Origin: Bagarius yarrelli | Taxonomy: Eukaryota > Chordata > Actinopteri > Siluriformes > Sisoridae | Reading direction: 5' to 3' | NCBI GenBank assembly: GCA_005784505.1 | Contig: VCAZ01000049.1 | Span: forward strand, 1,231,001 to 1,295,000 | DNA: 64,000 nt | In this document: positions 25,545-37,809 of the stretch, piece by piece | Layout of the letters: the number at the start of each line of letters is the position of its first letter | Numbering within the stretch: the stretch's first letter is position 1 | The notes under the pieces: model-generated | What the model was told of the DNA's origin: nothing | The model's database searches: none | What the model saw: the letters and a program-made list of their open reading frames with translations, nothing else | Made by a program: the position numbers and the translations under genes

Positions 25545-27299
25545 TCGACTGATAGAAAGATATAGATAAGACACACACACACATTTATATATATATAAAA
25601 AACAAAACAGACAATTTTTACGTTAATTCATTATAATGTAAGTTATCGTCTTGCTAGAATGAATATTTGATCTAAGTATATTTTTAAAGCCCTCTGTCTG
25701 GGAAAGGTACTGGCATTAAAACCACAAAAGTCCACATACTCAGCTAGATAAAATAAAGACTGACCCAAAGATTTTGGCTTTAACCTGGTGGAGATCGAGT
25801 TACTGCCAGAATTTCAGGGTCCTGAGCGAGCACTGATGACTGTTAATGGCATACTTTGTGAGCGTGTTGTAATAGTTCTGGCTCAGGCGTGAATTGGCCA
25901 CATCAAACCCCACAGTCTCTGACCTCCCAGCAGGATAGCTAGGCGTCAGGGAAATTTACAACAGACGTGATTAGCTCATGTTTAAATGGTGCTTAAAAGC
26001 TGGCTTCCTGAGCATTTTCACAGCTTAATTTAGCCAGAGGTTTTTAGGTATATAAAAGACTCATCTCCATAAGTATGTTAGCAGTGAGCCTGTAAAAATA
26101 GCCTCAACCAGGGAATCGTTTTTCTTGGCGTGTCCAAGGTGGCAAGGACAAGAGGACTTGGGCTGATTGTTCACCAGCTAGTAATTGTGCAATGCTAACT
26201 CCATTCTGTCATAGCGTTCCAGTTGGATTGTAAACTCTATTTAAAGGGGTCTAATCCGTTTAGCATTAAACCCTTATTTAGAAGGAATCCTTGGTATGGG
26301 TTGTCATGCTTGGGATACAATGTTGATACACATGCATGCATGAGATTTCCAGGTTTCCTGCTTCTCATGTGGAAAGGCGAAGAAAGAGAAAAGCTGGAGG
26401 ACAGCAAACTGCAGGATCTGGATAGGAACCACATCCTGTGTGTGTCACACCCACGGTGCTGCTGTCCTAACTAGCAGGACTGAAGTAACTCGACTTGTTT
26501 GCCTGTGATTTGGCAGACACGTCCCCTGTTTCTAAGAACACCCATCAGCAACTTAATTAGCTGTGAAGGCCCTTCACTTCAAACCTGAAATCATTCATTC
26601 AGCGCTTTGTCAAGGGGCGACAGGCTTGGGCGTGTTGACGAGGACTTCTGGATTGTTTCTCCAAATCGCAGAAAGGAGATGGACGAACAGTGTGGGGTGG
26701 AGGTATAGTCCCAAGTCTGTCCATGCTATTTTCAACCATCGAAGAAAAACAGACAGAAAAGTCTTTTTTTTCCTTTTTTTTAGACGACATTGAAATGTGT
26801 TGAAAGACACATCTCGAAATGACTCAGTCCCTCAGTCAACCATCATGGTTTCTATCAGCATTCACCAGCATTATTTTTTCCTCTTGTCTGTCAGGTAGCT
26901 AGAGAGGGCTGGAGAGGAAATTCCCCTCATACCTCTATGGAAAGAGCGTGGCGTTGGGTAGTAGAGGCAGGCGTCAGACGCCACCAGCTGAGATTCATAC
27001 AGTCCTGCAGGGCATGTATTATTTTTGTATGCACAGGTCATCAATAATGGCTCAGTGTGTGTTTGCATAGGGACAGCCATGACTTTTGCATGTTTTTGCC
27101 CATTTGTCAAAGGCTCACATGGGATAAGCCTCACTATCAGAGTAAAGGCAGCAGAGGCCCCTGTTCATTACTTCTCTCAACAGGTTGGACATCTTGGAGC
27201 AGGCTTTCATTTCCTTTTCATCCTGGTTTTATTTAATGGTAATGAGACCCCAGAGAATGGTATATAGAAGACTATAAAATTTGTAATATTAGTAAAATG
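25545..27299. other. Unique non-coding sequence
   Basis: Short (AC)n and AT tract at 25571-25600. Frames of 60-90 codons around 26223-27267 overlap on both strands, have no domain signatures and are not called. No RNA gene seen. Confidence 0.4.
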
Positions 27300-27349
27300 T
27301 ATTATTATTATTATTATTTTATTTTATTATTATTATTATTATTATTATG
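27300..27349. repeat. (ATT)n microsatellite
   Basis: Two ATT runs separated by attttatttt. Confidence 0.95.
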
Positions 27350-27559
27350 ATCCAGTAGAAAACATTTAAAAACATACACCCATTTATATATCCATCTGTT
27401 GTAGCCGCAGAGGAGCACAGGTCTTTATTGCTTTGTTTCATAAGCACATGACTGCATATTGTGTCAGTAAGTCAGTCAAAAAGCACATTCCGAGCCCTCT
27501 CGTAAACTTTTACGGCATTATTCACACTCTTCATCATGATTCTTTGTTTAACATTTATG

Positions 27560-27965
27560 TTTATTGATAAACCAAGATGCACTTAAATAATTCAGAGCAA
27601 ACATTAGCTCTGAGCCGAGATATTAATAATTGATGGTCTGTGCAAAGGGCCGTGGTACTCTGGGAATAGATAATATTAGCTTAATGCAGGGCTGCAGGAG
27701 CAGAAGACGTGTAATGGATCTGCCGGCTTTAACTGATGATGGTTATTGTGGCCTCAAAGTTGCTACAAAACGAGAGAAAAAAAGGGCAGCTAGCTGAGAG
27801 CTTTGGGGGGCTGCTGCAGATTCGGCTCATAGGAGCTGACACTGCAAATTGTGGTTTTAATAGCAGGGGTTTACACATTCTGTAGAGGGCCCATAATGGG
27901 CACTGCCAGGCTTAGAGCAAAGGGGAAAAATCAGACCCAGCCATTATAATGAAACCAGATAGCAC
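27560..27965. promoter_or_regulatory. Candidate conserved non-coding element
   Basis: Contains attaataattgat (27622-27634) and a balanced-composition run through gcccataatgggc (27889-27901), a perfect 13-base palindrome around a central A/T. No reading frame. Looks like a regulatory or structural element, by texture only. Confidence 0.33.
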
Positions 27966-27969
27966 TTTG

Positions 27970-28890
27970 TTTCTTGCACCTCCATCCGTCATGACCATCT
28001 TCTCTGCTGAGTTTTTGGACTCTTTTCTTTTTATCGTTTAACATACCAGTGACCTGTTTGACAAATGCTTAAGTAAACAAACTGCTTATATTACAATACT
28101 TAGATCATCTAAGTGGCTAAAAACACTGCTGTTCCTGACTAGAGGATTTGAAGTAGTTGGGATGTAGTGTCTACTTATTAAAATTCAATTATTTTGCTGA
28201 TTTTTACAAAGGAGATCATTTTCTTGATCCACATATACGATTATGCGAACATTTGGCAACCTACATACTTGTGAATGCATATTTAAAGCCTTTAGGTCAG
28301 TATGTTTGACACGGTTTGGTCTCAAAGGGTGTGTGTGTGTGTGTGTGTGCGTGTATGCGTGAAGTCTGACTGGTCTCCAGTGGAAGGAGATGCACAGATA
28401 GCACTGGACATCAAAAGCACAGTGATGCATTAGCATCTAAACAAAAGAGCTATTCTTCCTTGTAACATTGTCTCCTCACAACCGGTCATTCTCGCCAGCC
28501 TAATTTATTTCTTTACCTGTGGCTTGATGCTGAGCAGAGTGAATCAGCATGATCAAATACTCCTGGTTTCAGCACAGAACCGGCCTCAGAGATAGGATTA
28601 GCCGCTTCCCTTCTTTCCGCCTGCCTATTTCCTTTTGGAGTATCACAGAGATATGACAGCTGTCATCACCCTTCACAGCTCCTCTGATCTGTATTTCAAG
28701 GTCTGAAGGTTCATCCAGTTCTGCCGCCTGAAAGCATGAGTAAATTGCAGGATGAGCAAGGATCAGAACAACATGGGCTGCTATTTGTGATAATAAATAA
28801 GTTTCTTGAAAATCTCCTTCAACAAACCGCTGTAACAATTAACCAGTGCAAAATAATTCCCTCAGAAACTTCCTCTAAAGTCTGACTCAT
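27970..28890. other. Unique non-coding sequence with a (TG)n tract
   Basis: A (GT)n run lies at 28329-28351. The 89-codon minus frame at 28569-28838 has no recognisable domain and is not called. Confidence 0.4.
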
Positions 28891-28891
28891 C

Positions 28892-29126
28892 CACTATATG
28901 GCCAAAAGTTAGCGAACAAGCCTACCAGCATGCCTATAATTGGGTCTGGCTTCACCTTTTTACATAAAGTTGAAAGCAAGCATTTGTGTAGAATGTCCCT
29001 TATATGATATAGCATCCATATTTAATTAAGAGCCCCAACTAAGCTCCAAAAAGAATGTCTTTCTCCAATAATTTGACTCGACCCCATGAAACACACAACA
29101 TCAGCATCTGAACATCATCATTAATG
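28892..29126 (+). mobile_element. Tc1/mariner-like relic, 5' portion
   Basis: Starts cactatatggccaaaagtt, the standard terminus for this family. Later phrases tgtgtagaatgtccctt (28985) and acaacatcagcatctg (29096) follow the expected plus-strand order with large deletions. No right terminus found. Dead copy. Confidence 0.6.
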
Positions 29127-29129
29127 TAG

Positions 29130-30380
29130 CCAAATTTTACTATCCAGATAAAGTATTAAAAAGTAGGAAAATTAAAAACAGATATGTACATATAATTTTA
29201 GGAATTTCTAAGAAATGATGGGCTACTTTTCATTTTCTTATTATATATTTATATTTTATATATTTATATTTTACTCAACTTTATATTGTGGTTACTAGTT
29301 GAACCCTGCAGATCAATATTGTTGTCCATTTATAGATCAGAGCTCTTCTTCATGGAGTGAAGGAAAAATCAGTAAACTTGCAGGATCTGCGTTCATTGCA
29401 ACATCCATGTGCAAAGTTTACAGAAAAATGAAGGTCTCAGAGAGCTTTGAAAAGAAATTTTCAAGGTTTTGTTGCGAATAGAAAAGGCTAAACTCTCACT
29501 AATGAGTGGGAAGCTGCTGATCTCTTGAAATCAATTCTTTCTGTAAGTAAATATCTTCAGCAGTGTATTGAACATTGTGTGGAAATGAAACAAAACTAAC
29601 TTATAAACAAAGGCTGATCAGATTTTTATGCTTTCTGTAAATAATACATAGAAGCAAGTTTGGATCAACACCCCAATATGTCACTGATCTCCAGGAACAT
29701 AAGTGCCTTCTTCCCCTCTCTCTCTCTCTCTCTCTCTCACTCTCCTTTTCTCTCCCTAATAATTTGAGAGCCAACATCATGCTGCCCTCCCTGTGATTGA
29801 CTGACATTGGTGCAGGTCTGACCCTGAGATGCTGTCAGGCCTGACTGTTGTAAGCGATCTCCTCAATCACAGCAGGTGCAACAAACAGCACAGCAGAGGC
29901 AGCATGCTAAAACAAATCAATAATCACCTATTGTGGGCCACTTCAACCTGAATTTTTATCCTGTGCAGCGGAAGGAGCTCAAACACCCTAAATCCTGTAT
30001 GAACTGGAATCAAAAGAGTAAAGGGCAAAACTACTTCTTTGCTTGACATAAAACCTGGAGGAATAATCGGAAAAAAAGTTGCAATGATGTTTTTCTTTAT
30101 CAAACTTAGATTAAACAAGCACAAGTCACATCGTTTAAACATCAATTAAACAAGACCTGGTGCCCAACTGATGATAGATTTCTATAGAATGCATCAAGAA
30201 AATTAAATTACTCAGATTAGTTAATGGGCGATTGCTCAGTGGTTTAGGGGGAATGCTATGTTCACACCAACTGGCAAGCGAATATGTGCATTGCGTCAAT
30301 TTCTTTAGATTACTTCCTGGATGTATTTCATGTCTCCTCCATTGTCTGCTATATAACGGATGTCGCCAAGCCAGTCCCAT
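29130..30380. other. Unique non-coding sequence with (TC)n
   Basis: (TC)n at 29715-29738. Nothing gene-like found. The right part (30230-30380) may belong to the retrotransposon that follows, but I could not show it. Confidence 0.35.
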
Positions 30381-30439
30381 GGTAAACCAGGCACCCTAAG
30401 CTAGTTCGGCGAGGAGTTCAATGATTTTTTTTACAGTGC

Positions 30440-31400
30440 TTACTAGTGCTTGAGATGCAGCCTTATTGATTACCCTTTAAAAAAGCCAAATTAGCCAGCG
30501 TGGTGTCGTTACTCACTGGACGAGCTCTCCAGTGGGCGAAATCCAGAAAAATGCTACTCTATTTCAATCCTACGAGCCGCTCATCGCTTACTTCTGGGAA
30601 TATTCGGCTGATCGGTGGGGTATTTCCGCACACTTGCTGCCTTCAGTGGTTAAAGCGAAAGGGACTTGAACCATCTCTACGACTTGTTGGCCACTCTCAC
30701 TTTTCCTCGGCTGAATGTCAGTGTCGACTAAGCCTGTACTGTTGCATTGCAGGACTTGTCTTTCAGGCCCAAAGGTGAGTGCAATTTTATTTCTTTCTGC
30801 TCCCATTTAAACTCTTACTGCCACATTTCAACTCACCTTTGGAGCTAATCTGTGTTACCATACAGTGAAAGGGTATGGGACTTGGACCACCAGCATATTT
30901 AGGGGGCGGTCAGGAGACAGAAGCTGCCTGCGGATGCCCGGAGAACCTCCACGCCAATCTACCAGCCCCAGGTTCATTGGTCTGTTCCCCATTGTCCAAA
31001 AGGTCAATGATCCCCCTCTCCCCCAGTGGTTCTGGTTGACGGCGCTGTATACACAGTAAGAGAGATCTTACACTCCTGGTGTTGTGGTGTTTAGTTCAAG
31101 TATTTGGTCGCTTAGAAAGGCTGTGGACCGGGGGAACTATCATGAGTATCCGGTTCCACAAGGCAGGGGATGTCCACCACGGCGTAGGGGATTGCATCCC
31201 TCTAGTGCGGGCCATAAAGATGGGGGTCCTGTCATTCAGCTAATCCGGTGTCCTACCTTTTAACAATGACTTCTGATGAAGCCCCAACATCCTTCGCTTC
31301 TGTCCTTTGCTTGGGTAGGAAGTAGCCCCTCTACAAGGCTTTGGAACCTTTCCCCACATTAGGGAAAATCCACTGGGTCCTTCAAATACACAGCTTTATT
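30440..31400 (+). pseudogene. Internally deleted Ty3/gypsy-type LTR retrotransposon
   Basis: Three coding scraps lie in the expected order. A Gag-like segment reads VSLLTGRALQWAKS from 30500. In the same frame a zinc-knuckle-like LYCCIAG near 30733 has lost the canonical glycine, histidine and third cysteine spacing. In another frame, integrase C-terminal residues SPRFIGLFPIVQKVN lie near 30961-31005. In a third frame VLVDGAVYTVREILHSW starts at 31029, with in-frame stops at 31092, 31113 and 31137. Protease, reverse transcriptase, RNase H and the integrase core are absent, so the element is non-functional. A purine run aaagatggggg near 31216 followed by tgtcattcagc could be the polypurine tract and start of a decayed 3' LTR. 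The 5' LTR was not identified. Confidence 0.72.
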
Positions 31401-32616
31401 CATCAATTAGTCCAAGTTTAAGCAAATGTTGCTTGTTTCTATTTACAGAGAAATAACTTCTTTTTGTAGAACAGCAGCTTTGTTAATGTTTCCAGCTGTA
31501 ATTCAGATCATAGGCTTATATTAAAATGCTTAACATTAAAATAAAATATTATCCAAAGGACTGAATCGTGCTACATACAAGAAAAATACGGACACGATAC
31601 TACAGGAATATACTCCACCTCGGTGTGAGACCTGTTACTTCACTTTAGGCTATAACACACAAGCTTGTTGTTAGTTATTTTCCAATAGCAGCACAACCTT
31701 TTGTGCTTTATTTGTTATTTAGCGTTAAATATGGTTTTGTTTTTAGCTTCAGGAGTGTTCATTTGCACACACACACAATCTCTGTTCCACTGATTTCCAG
31801 GCTCAGTAAATAACACTATGCATGCAAATTCAGTTAATTTACATGAACATGCTGCCCTGTGTTTTACACGTTCATTAAGCAAACATACAAAATGGACAAC
31901 ACATGCTAGGATTTCTCTCAGATGAAAGGCAAAAACCTCCTGAGGCTCTGCTATTAAATGAGCATATTTTTTGTTTATGGATGTTATCAAATTTGTTAAC
32001 CACATGCTTAGTGGCAAATAGATTACTCACTGCTGAAATCCAGAAAAGAACCTTTTTGAAGTATTTCAGCTTCACAATAACATGAAACCCAAATCCAGGC
32101 TTTTGCTCCTGAGTGTAAAAGTCTGCCTTTTAGACGTCTCTTTGTTCATTCTTGCAGCGTCGGGTTTGTTCGATGCTTAATGCAGCAGGGTGTATATAGC
32201 CTGTGCATATGTACAGTGACCAGGCTAATTTACACCGAGCCCTAGGGCGAGTACTCTTTTTTAATAATTTACGGGGCTGCTCTCATTTGAACCTTTTTTC
32301 CTCTTAAGAAACGGCTTTGTCTTGCCCGTGCTTAAATGCAGCAGCAGGCTTACAGAATAGCCAGAGGCCTTAGTGAAGACAGATAACAGAAAAGGGGTGT
32401 ATTATTCGGCCAGAGAAATATCAGAACATGCAAGAGTAAATCATTAGAGCTAAAAGAAGACTTTGATTTACCTTTATGACAACCGGCAACATTTTCCATG
32501 GCCTGTACCGTACATCCTGCATCGCATCATCATCAGCATCATCATCATCATTATCATCATTATCACTTAAAGAATGAATTAACACCCAAGCTGTGAAGGG
32601 GTTGCTCAGTGGTGAA
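31401..32616. other. Unique non-coding sequence with (ATC)n
   Basis: A catcatcatc-type trinucleotide run lies at 32524-32567. The 100-codon minus frame at 31715-32017 shows no family features. No gene called. Confidence 0.4.
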
Positions 32617-32720
32617 TAGTGGCAGGAGCCCCTGAGCAAGGCCCGTAATCCCTAATTGTTCAAATGTGTAAATTAAATAAATGTAAGTCGCTCTGGATAA
32701 GGGCTGTAAATGTAAATGTA
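32617..32720 (+). repeat. tRNA-derived SINE, 3' half only
   Basis: Carries gcccctgagcaaggccc, the taattgttc block, gtaagtcgctctggataag and the gctgtaaatgtaaatg tail. Head and B box are missing. Confidence 0.75.
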
Positions 32721-32763
32721 GGCTAACACAGGTCTAGCCAGACATTGTAACATTTAACAGGGA

Positions 32764-32850
32764 AGTGGTAGCATAGTAGTTAAGGTGTTAGACTGCTAAT
32801 TGGAAGATCAGGGTTCGATTCCCAGTAACACTGCCACTGCTGGGCCCCCG
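32764..32850 (+). repeat. tRNA-derived SINE, 5' half only
   Basis: Has the A-box region gtagcatagtagttaagg, the gactgctaattggaagatc block and an intact B box ggttcgattcc, then stops after cactgctgggccccc. It lies 43 bases downstream of a 3' half in the same orientation. Confidence 0.8.
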
Positions 32851-32854
32851 AACA

Positions 32855-33680
32855 ACATTTTTCTCACCGACAGTAAAACGGTGCTCATAGAAATTTCTTC
32901 GGCTATCAAATCAGAATCTGCAAACAAATTTTTGTTTATCTGGAGTTCCGTCACTCTTTTCTTTAATCACCGCTTCATTTACTCTGGACACAAAGTGCAC
33001 AAAAGTGCTTCATGAAAAAGGGGAAGACTAAAGCATGCAGCCTGATCTCTTTATTTATTTTTTAAAGTGTTACCGCTCTGCACATTACAGGTCTCCAAGT
33101 CGCTTTATTAAAAATACAAAACTATTTGCGAAAACAGTTTCTTTACAACGCCCTATAAATTTGAAGCATATACAAGCAATAAAAGGGAGTTTACTCTTAC
33201 TGAGGAATTTACATCCACAAACTAAAGCCTAAATCAGCACATGCTGAATTTCCATACATTCAACCATTCGTTTGTACACTTAAAGAGACAAAAAATGAGA
33301 ATAAAGTAGAAAAGTAGCAGACAGTGAAAACCCATTCACATGAATACAATTCAAACGATTCAAAACAAAACTTTTAGGCGTTCTTTACTGGGGTAAAGTA
33401 ATTAGCATTATTTACACACTTACTACACTGTAACAACTACCTATTCATGTGTTACAGACAGCGTTCTTTTTCTTACTCAATTAAGAAAAATTATATAAAA
33501 AATAAAAAAAGACATCAAATACACCATTCACTTTTCCGTCATTCAGCAGACACCATATATATATATGGTTATAAAAACATACTGATTCTGAAACTCTATC
33601 GTTAATATTTTCAATCAGATTTAGCTAGCTTCAGTCATCTTATTTTTTATCGGGGGGTTTTTTTGTATATAAAATTATAT
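32855..33680. other. Unique AT-rich sequence
   Basis: No exon, RNA gene or repeat recognised. Confidence 0.4.
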
Positions 33681-33687
33681 AAACAAG

Positions 33688-33706
33688 AAAAAAAAAAAAA
33701 AATAAA

Positions 33707-33784
<78 letters not shown>
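33688..33784. repeat. A-rich tract and (AT)n microsatellite
   Basis: About 25 mostly A residues followed by about 35 AT units. The A-tract junction could be the scar of a retroposed tail, but no body is visible. Confidence 0.95.
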
Positions 33785-33788
<4 letters not shown>

Positions 33789-33789
33789 G

Positions 33790-36200
33790 TTTTAAATTGC
33801 TAGAAATATTTTTAATTATATATTTTGATTGTGTCTGTATTTTCTGACCTTATACATTATAGTTAGTTTTTTGTATAAATATAAATTTAATCCATTGTAA
33901 GAGATTTTAACCCTAGTAGCCATTTTATCTCTGTTATTAAATCAGAGGTTGTTTTTCGAGCGTTTACAATGACTGTTCATTGCAGGATCATGATCATTAC
34001 TATCAGTTTAACAGCTATAATCATTAGTTACAGCAATCACTCAATGCATCTACCAGTTTACTCACACTGTTTAGCTTGAAAAGCAATTCAGATTTTATTT
34101 TGTAGTTAGGACTTTACACTATTATATACAGCATTTCTAGGGAGAAAAGAATAAATTCGGTTGACTTTTAAAGGCTGTTTAATAATGCATTCCACTCGGC
34201 TTTGACAGCAGCATCATTTCTTGAAGTTTAAGAACCTCTGTGTTAAAAAAAAGGAAAAAAACAGGTATTATTATTATTTTGTTTGTTTGTTTGTTTGTTT
34301 TTTTACGTTGTAGGAAACTGCATTTATTAAAAATGCTCAACCATTTCTGCATCTCTGAGAACCAACTGTAAAATTTATTCATTCATGCGAACACCACATA
34401 CATGAAGACACACTTGACTAACAAAATGAAAAAAAAAAAAAATCATTCAGTATGTGACACCATAAAAAAAGAAATAAAAGAAATGAAAAATTACAAACGC
34501 TTCCTAAATCCAGCCTTACTGCACAGATGAGGTCACATAAACGCAAAGGAAATGGAAAATCTGTGCATTAAGCGAGTAAGTCTCCTTTTTCGTGTCAGGC
34601 AAACAGAGCAGTGATGTGGAATAATCTTTCATTGGTTTTTGTGGCTGTCAGCACTAAAACACGATGCTCCATTCCATTTCCCTTTAAATGCCTGTGGACC
34701 TCTTAATGTGTTAACCAAAGACCCTGCAGGATTGATGATAATGGATAAGGCAAAACAAGCTAAATCCAACTCACATAAATTGATTGGATCTTGGATGCCA
34801 GGCAAAGGGATATAATATTAACAGCTGAGACATCAATGAAGCCTGAATCACTCAAAAGGCTTCTGAAATAACCAGTCAGTCTGAAAGACAATCCAAGGTA
34901 TTCGGAGGAGAAATTAGCCAACAAATTACTGCAACAATAATGTGCAGATATAAAATATTGATTACAGGTTTCCTGCAAAGAAATAATCCTTGTAAAAAAA
35001 AAAGGAAAAAAAAAAGTGTGGATTATAATTTTATAAACGCTGTACATTCGATTTAAACTATGATTTATACGATCAACATAGCAATCAGATTGAAATTGGC
35101 ACTAATCCATTCTATCTCTAAAACATTCCCTGCATCATATTTGGCTCATAATTTAAGTACTGAATTAAGTGGTCAGATTACATTAAAAGCTTTTCTTTTT
35201 TTTTCTTTTTTTTTTTTGCATCTGCAGTCCCCTGCTATAAATTAAAAGCACATGGAAGGGACCGGAGAGTGCATTTCATTTTGTGTTGATTCATGAGCAG
35301 TAATACAACCTCTCTCTCTCCTCTCCTTTCCTGCCTCGGCGAACGCCGAACAGTCAAAGAAAGGGCCGAGATTAAAACCGAGCGAGAGCAAGATTGAAAA
35401 CGGGATGGAGGCATCAGATAATGTAGTAGAGATATAATGAAAGTGTAAACAAAAACCTGGTGCAATAGAAATGGCTGCTCATAAAAAACACGCCCTCCGC
35501 CTTTTTCCCCTCACAAAAGAGATTTCACAAGGCTGCTGCCACCAAAGTTATTAACTGTTGACCAAATTATGTTCTGTTCAAAAGTTGAATTGATTTGATT
35601 TTTTTTTCTTCCTCCGCCTTTCACAGACTGTAAAAAAAAACTTGATGTGAGGATGAGAAGGCCTTTAGTCATATTATCTGTCACAATGTTCCTCTAAGGT
35701 GAAATGATAAAAGAATGACTGTGAGATGCAGGGAAACACATGAAGGATTCTGGCCTTGTGTAACACTACACATTCTGGGGATATTGTTTATTAATTATAC
35801 ACTATGAGACAGTCTTTTTAAACATCTGGATTAGTACAGATTAAATAAAAAAACACTACAGCATCCCATTGAAACCATGAAGCTGAAAATGAAGGGATGT
35901 GATTAGCACTTTACTCTGGCACCAGACAGCATAAATAAGAAATGAGAAATCAATATAAGTCATTTTACAACCGTGCAAGGTGAAATATTAAGAGGTTCTG
36001 AAACCGACCTGAGAATTTTATCTGATGTTTAGTGGTTTTTGGTGCTGGTAATACATACCTTTGGTGAAGCCACAAGGAGGGACATATTACACACTCCAAA
36101 CAACACAGGAAACAAAGTCACCAATGAACGTCCTTTGTCCTTTCATTATCCACAAATACCAACAAGTACAAGTAGGATCTGATTTATCTGAAGCGATACC
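33790..36200. other. Non-coding sequence with two candidate conserved blocks
   Basis: (TTTG)n at 34279-34300. Blocks at 34500-34730 and 35225-35540 are homopolymer-poor. The second contains ctataaattaaaagc (35234) and a cgaacgccgaacag stretch (35340) unusual for this AT-rich region. No coding frame. Texture-based suggestion only. Confidence 0.3.
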
Positions 36201-36217
36201 CTACAGTAACCTATACA

Positions 36218-36278
36218 ATATACATATAAATAATAATAATCATCATAACTATACTGTAATAATAATAATAATAATAAT
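36218..36278. repeat. (AAT)n-type microsatellite
   Basis: Two AAT runs with an interruption. The second abuts the interspersed repeat that starts at 36279. Confidence 0.9.
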
Positions 36279-36614
36279 GGGCAGCAGGGTGGCTTAGTGT
36301 TTAGCACTGTTGCCTCACAGCAAGAAGGCTTGGGCAGGGGCCTTTCTGTGTGGGGTTTGCATGTTTTCCCCGTGCTTGCGTGGGTTTACTCCGGTCTCCT
36401 TTTACAGTCCAAAAACATGCATGTTAGGTTGGTGATTCCAAAATGCCCATAGGAGTGAGTGTTATTGTGTGTGTGGCCCTGTGATAGACTGGCGACCTGT
36501 CCAGGGTGTCCCCCTCCTGCCTTTCGTCCTTTCAGAGACGGCTGGAATAGACTCCAGCAGATCCCTGTGACCCCATATTGGGGAATAAGCGGGTATAGAA
36601 AATGAATAAATAAA
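36279..36614 (+). repeat. Fish-type short interspersed repeat with tRNA-like head
   Basis: Phrases in order: gggtggcttagtg, tagcactgttgcctcacagc, tttctgtgtggggtttgcatg, gtgcttgcgtgggtttactcc, acagtccaaaaacatgcatg, actggcgacctgtccagggt, atagactccagcag, and ggaataagcgggtatagaaaa, ending in an aatgaataaataaa tail. I recognise this as one of the most common repeats in fish genomes; the family name is not assigned. Its head has no good B box in this copy. Confidence 0.85.
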
Positions 36615-36636
36615 CAACATTTATATAATACTTATA

Positions 36637-36642
<6 letters not shown>

Positions 36643-36715
<73 letters not shown>
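36643..36715. repeat. (AT)n microsatellite
   Basis: About 36 AT units, the third long AT tract of the window. It follows the interspersed repeat by about 30 bases. Confidence 0.97.
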
Positions 36716-36720
<5 letters not shown>

Positions 36721-37327
36721 CCACTGTGTTTACTTTTAATTGTAAATTCAGGCATTTTTTGACAAAATCCTTACAACATAACCAAAAATAAAGTAACGTC
36801 CTGCAAATAGCACAGATCACAGATGTTTCAAGGAGAACGCAAAAAGTGACAAACTCAGCTGGGACCTGCTTATTATGTCACACTTTAATTGTGTAATTCG
36901 TCAGATTAGTTTGTTTTATACTGTTTGGATTTACTCAGTCATTTCACAGAAAACACCACTGACCAGCAGCCATTGAACAATAAGGTGGACGTGACTTTGC
37001 GAAGTAGAATGTGATATTCTGGATTATTAACATCCTTTATTAATCCTGGATCAACATTTCAATCAACCAATCAACCATTTGATGTCAACAGTGTGTGTCG
37101 ATTAACTCAACTCAATCCATTTTGAAATTTTTCCTTTCTTGTAAACCAAAATGTGATATTATAAATGTATTTATTAAATAAAATACAGGAAATACTTGAA
37201 TGACATATGCAGTACATTACCTGGGATACGGAACATTTGCATACGACATGTTCAGTTTAGCTAATGTGTAAGCATTTCCCTCGCCTTCATGACCAAAAAT
37301 AGATGTGTGTGCGCAGTACAATGTATG

Positions 37328-37804
37328 TGTAAGGGTTAGTGTATAATGTTTATCGTGTTCTATGTTTTATTTATGTTTTATGTTTATATAATATTTATGT
37401 GTTATATAGTTCTTGTATTATCTTTTGAGTTCATGTTGGTGTTTATTGTTGATGCCTTTGTTTTCTTCTCTGTTTTGTTCTTGTCATGTGATCCTTGTTC
37501 CTCGTGTGCTTTTTGTCATGTCATTCCCTTGTTTATGTGTCTTGGCTGGTTCTGTGTATATATAGCCCTTGTGTTTCCCTTTGTCTTTGTCTTTGTCTTG
37601 GATTACGTTTTTTCTCCCTGTACTGCTGTGGTGAGTCTGTTTATGTTAATGCTAGTGTTCAAGCTAAGCTAAGCTAAGGTAAGCTAAGGTAACTTAAGTC
37701 TGGTCAAGACTTTAGTTTGTTTGCTGTTTTGCCAAGTGTTCACCTTAGTAAATAAACTGCACCTTTGGGTTCTTGAACTACTCGCCTCAGTGGAAATCTT
37801 TACA
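37328..37804 (+). mobile_element. Solo LTR of a retrotransposon
   Basis: Begins TGTAAGGG and ends CTTTACA, giving TG...CA boundaries. Flanked by GTATG (37323-37327) and GTATT (37805-37809), a 4-of-5 match to the 5-bp duplication usual for LTR elements. Inside, a TATA box tatatatag sits at 37557-37565 and a poly(A) signal aataaa at 37751-37756, in the order promoter then polyadenylation on the plus strand. There is no internal coding region on either side, so recombination between two LTRs is the simplest origin. A short aagct-type tandem lies at 37661-37693. The 108-codon frame within it is incidental. Confidence 0.78.
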
Positions 37805-37809
37805 GTATT

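Noticed and set aside
29601..29807. Frame with a charged Arg/Glu repeat
   Set aside because: Translation of the (TC)n microsatellite.
37346..37672. 108-codon hydrophobic Val/Phe-rich frame resembling a membrane protein
   Set aside because: Lies wholly inside the solo LTR, and the hydrophobicity comes from T-rich sequence.
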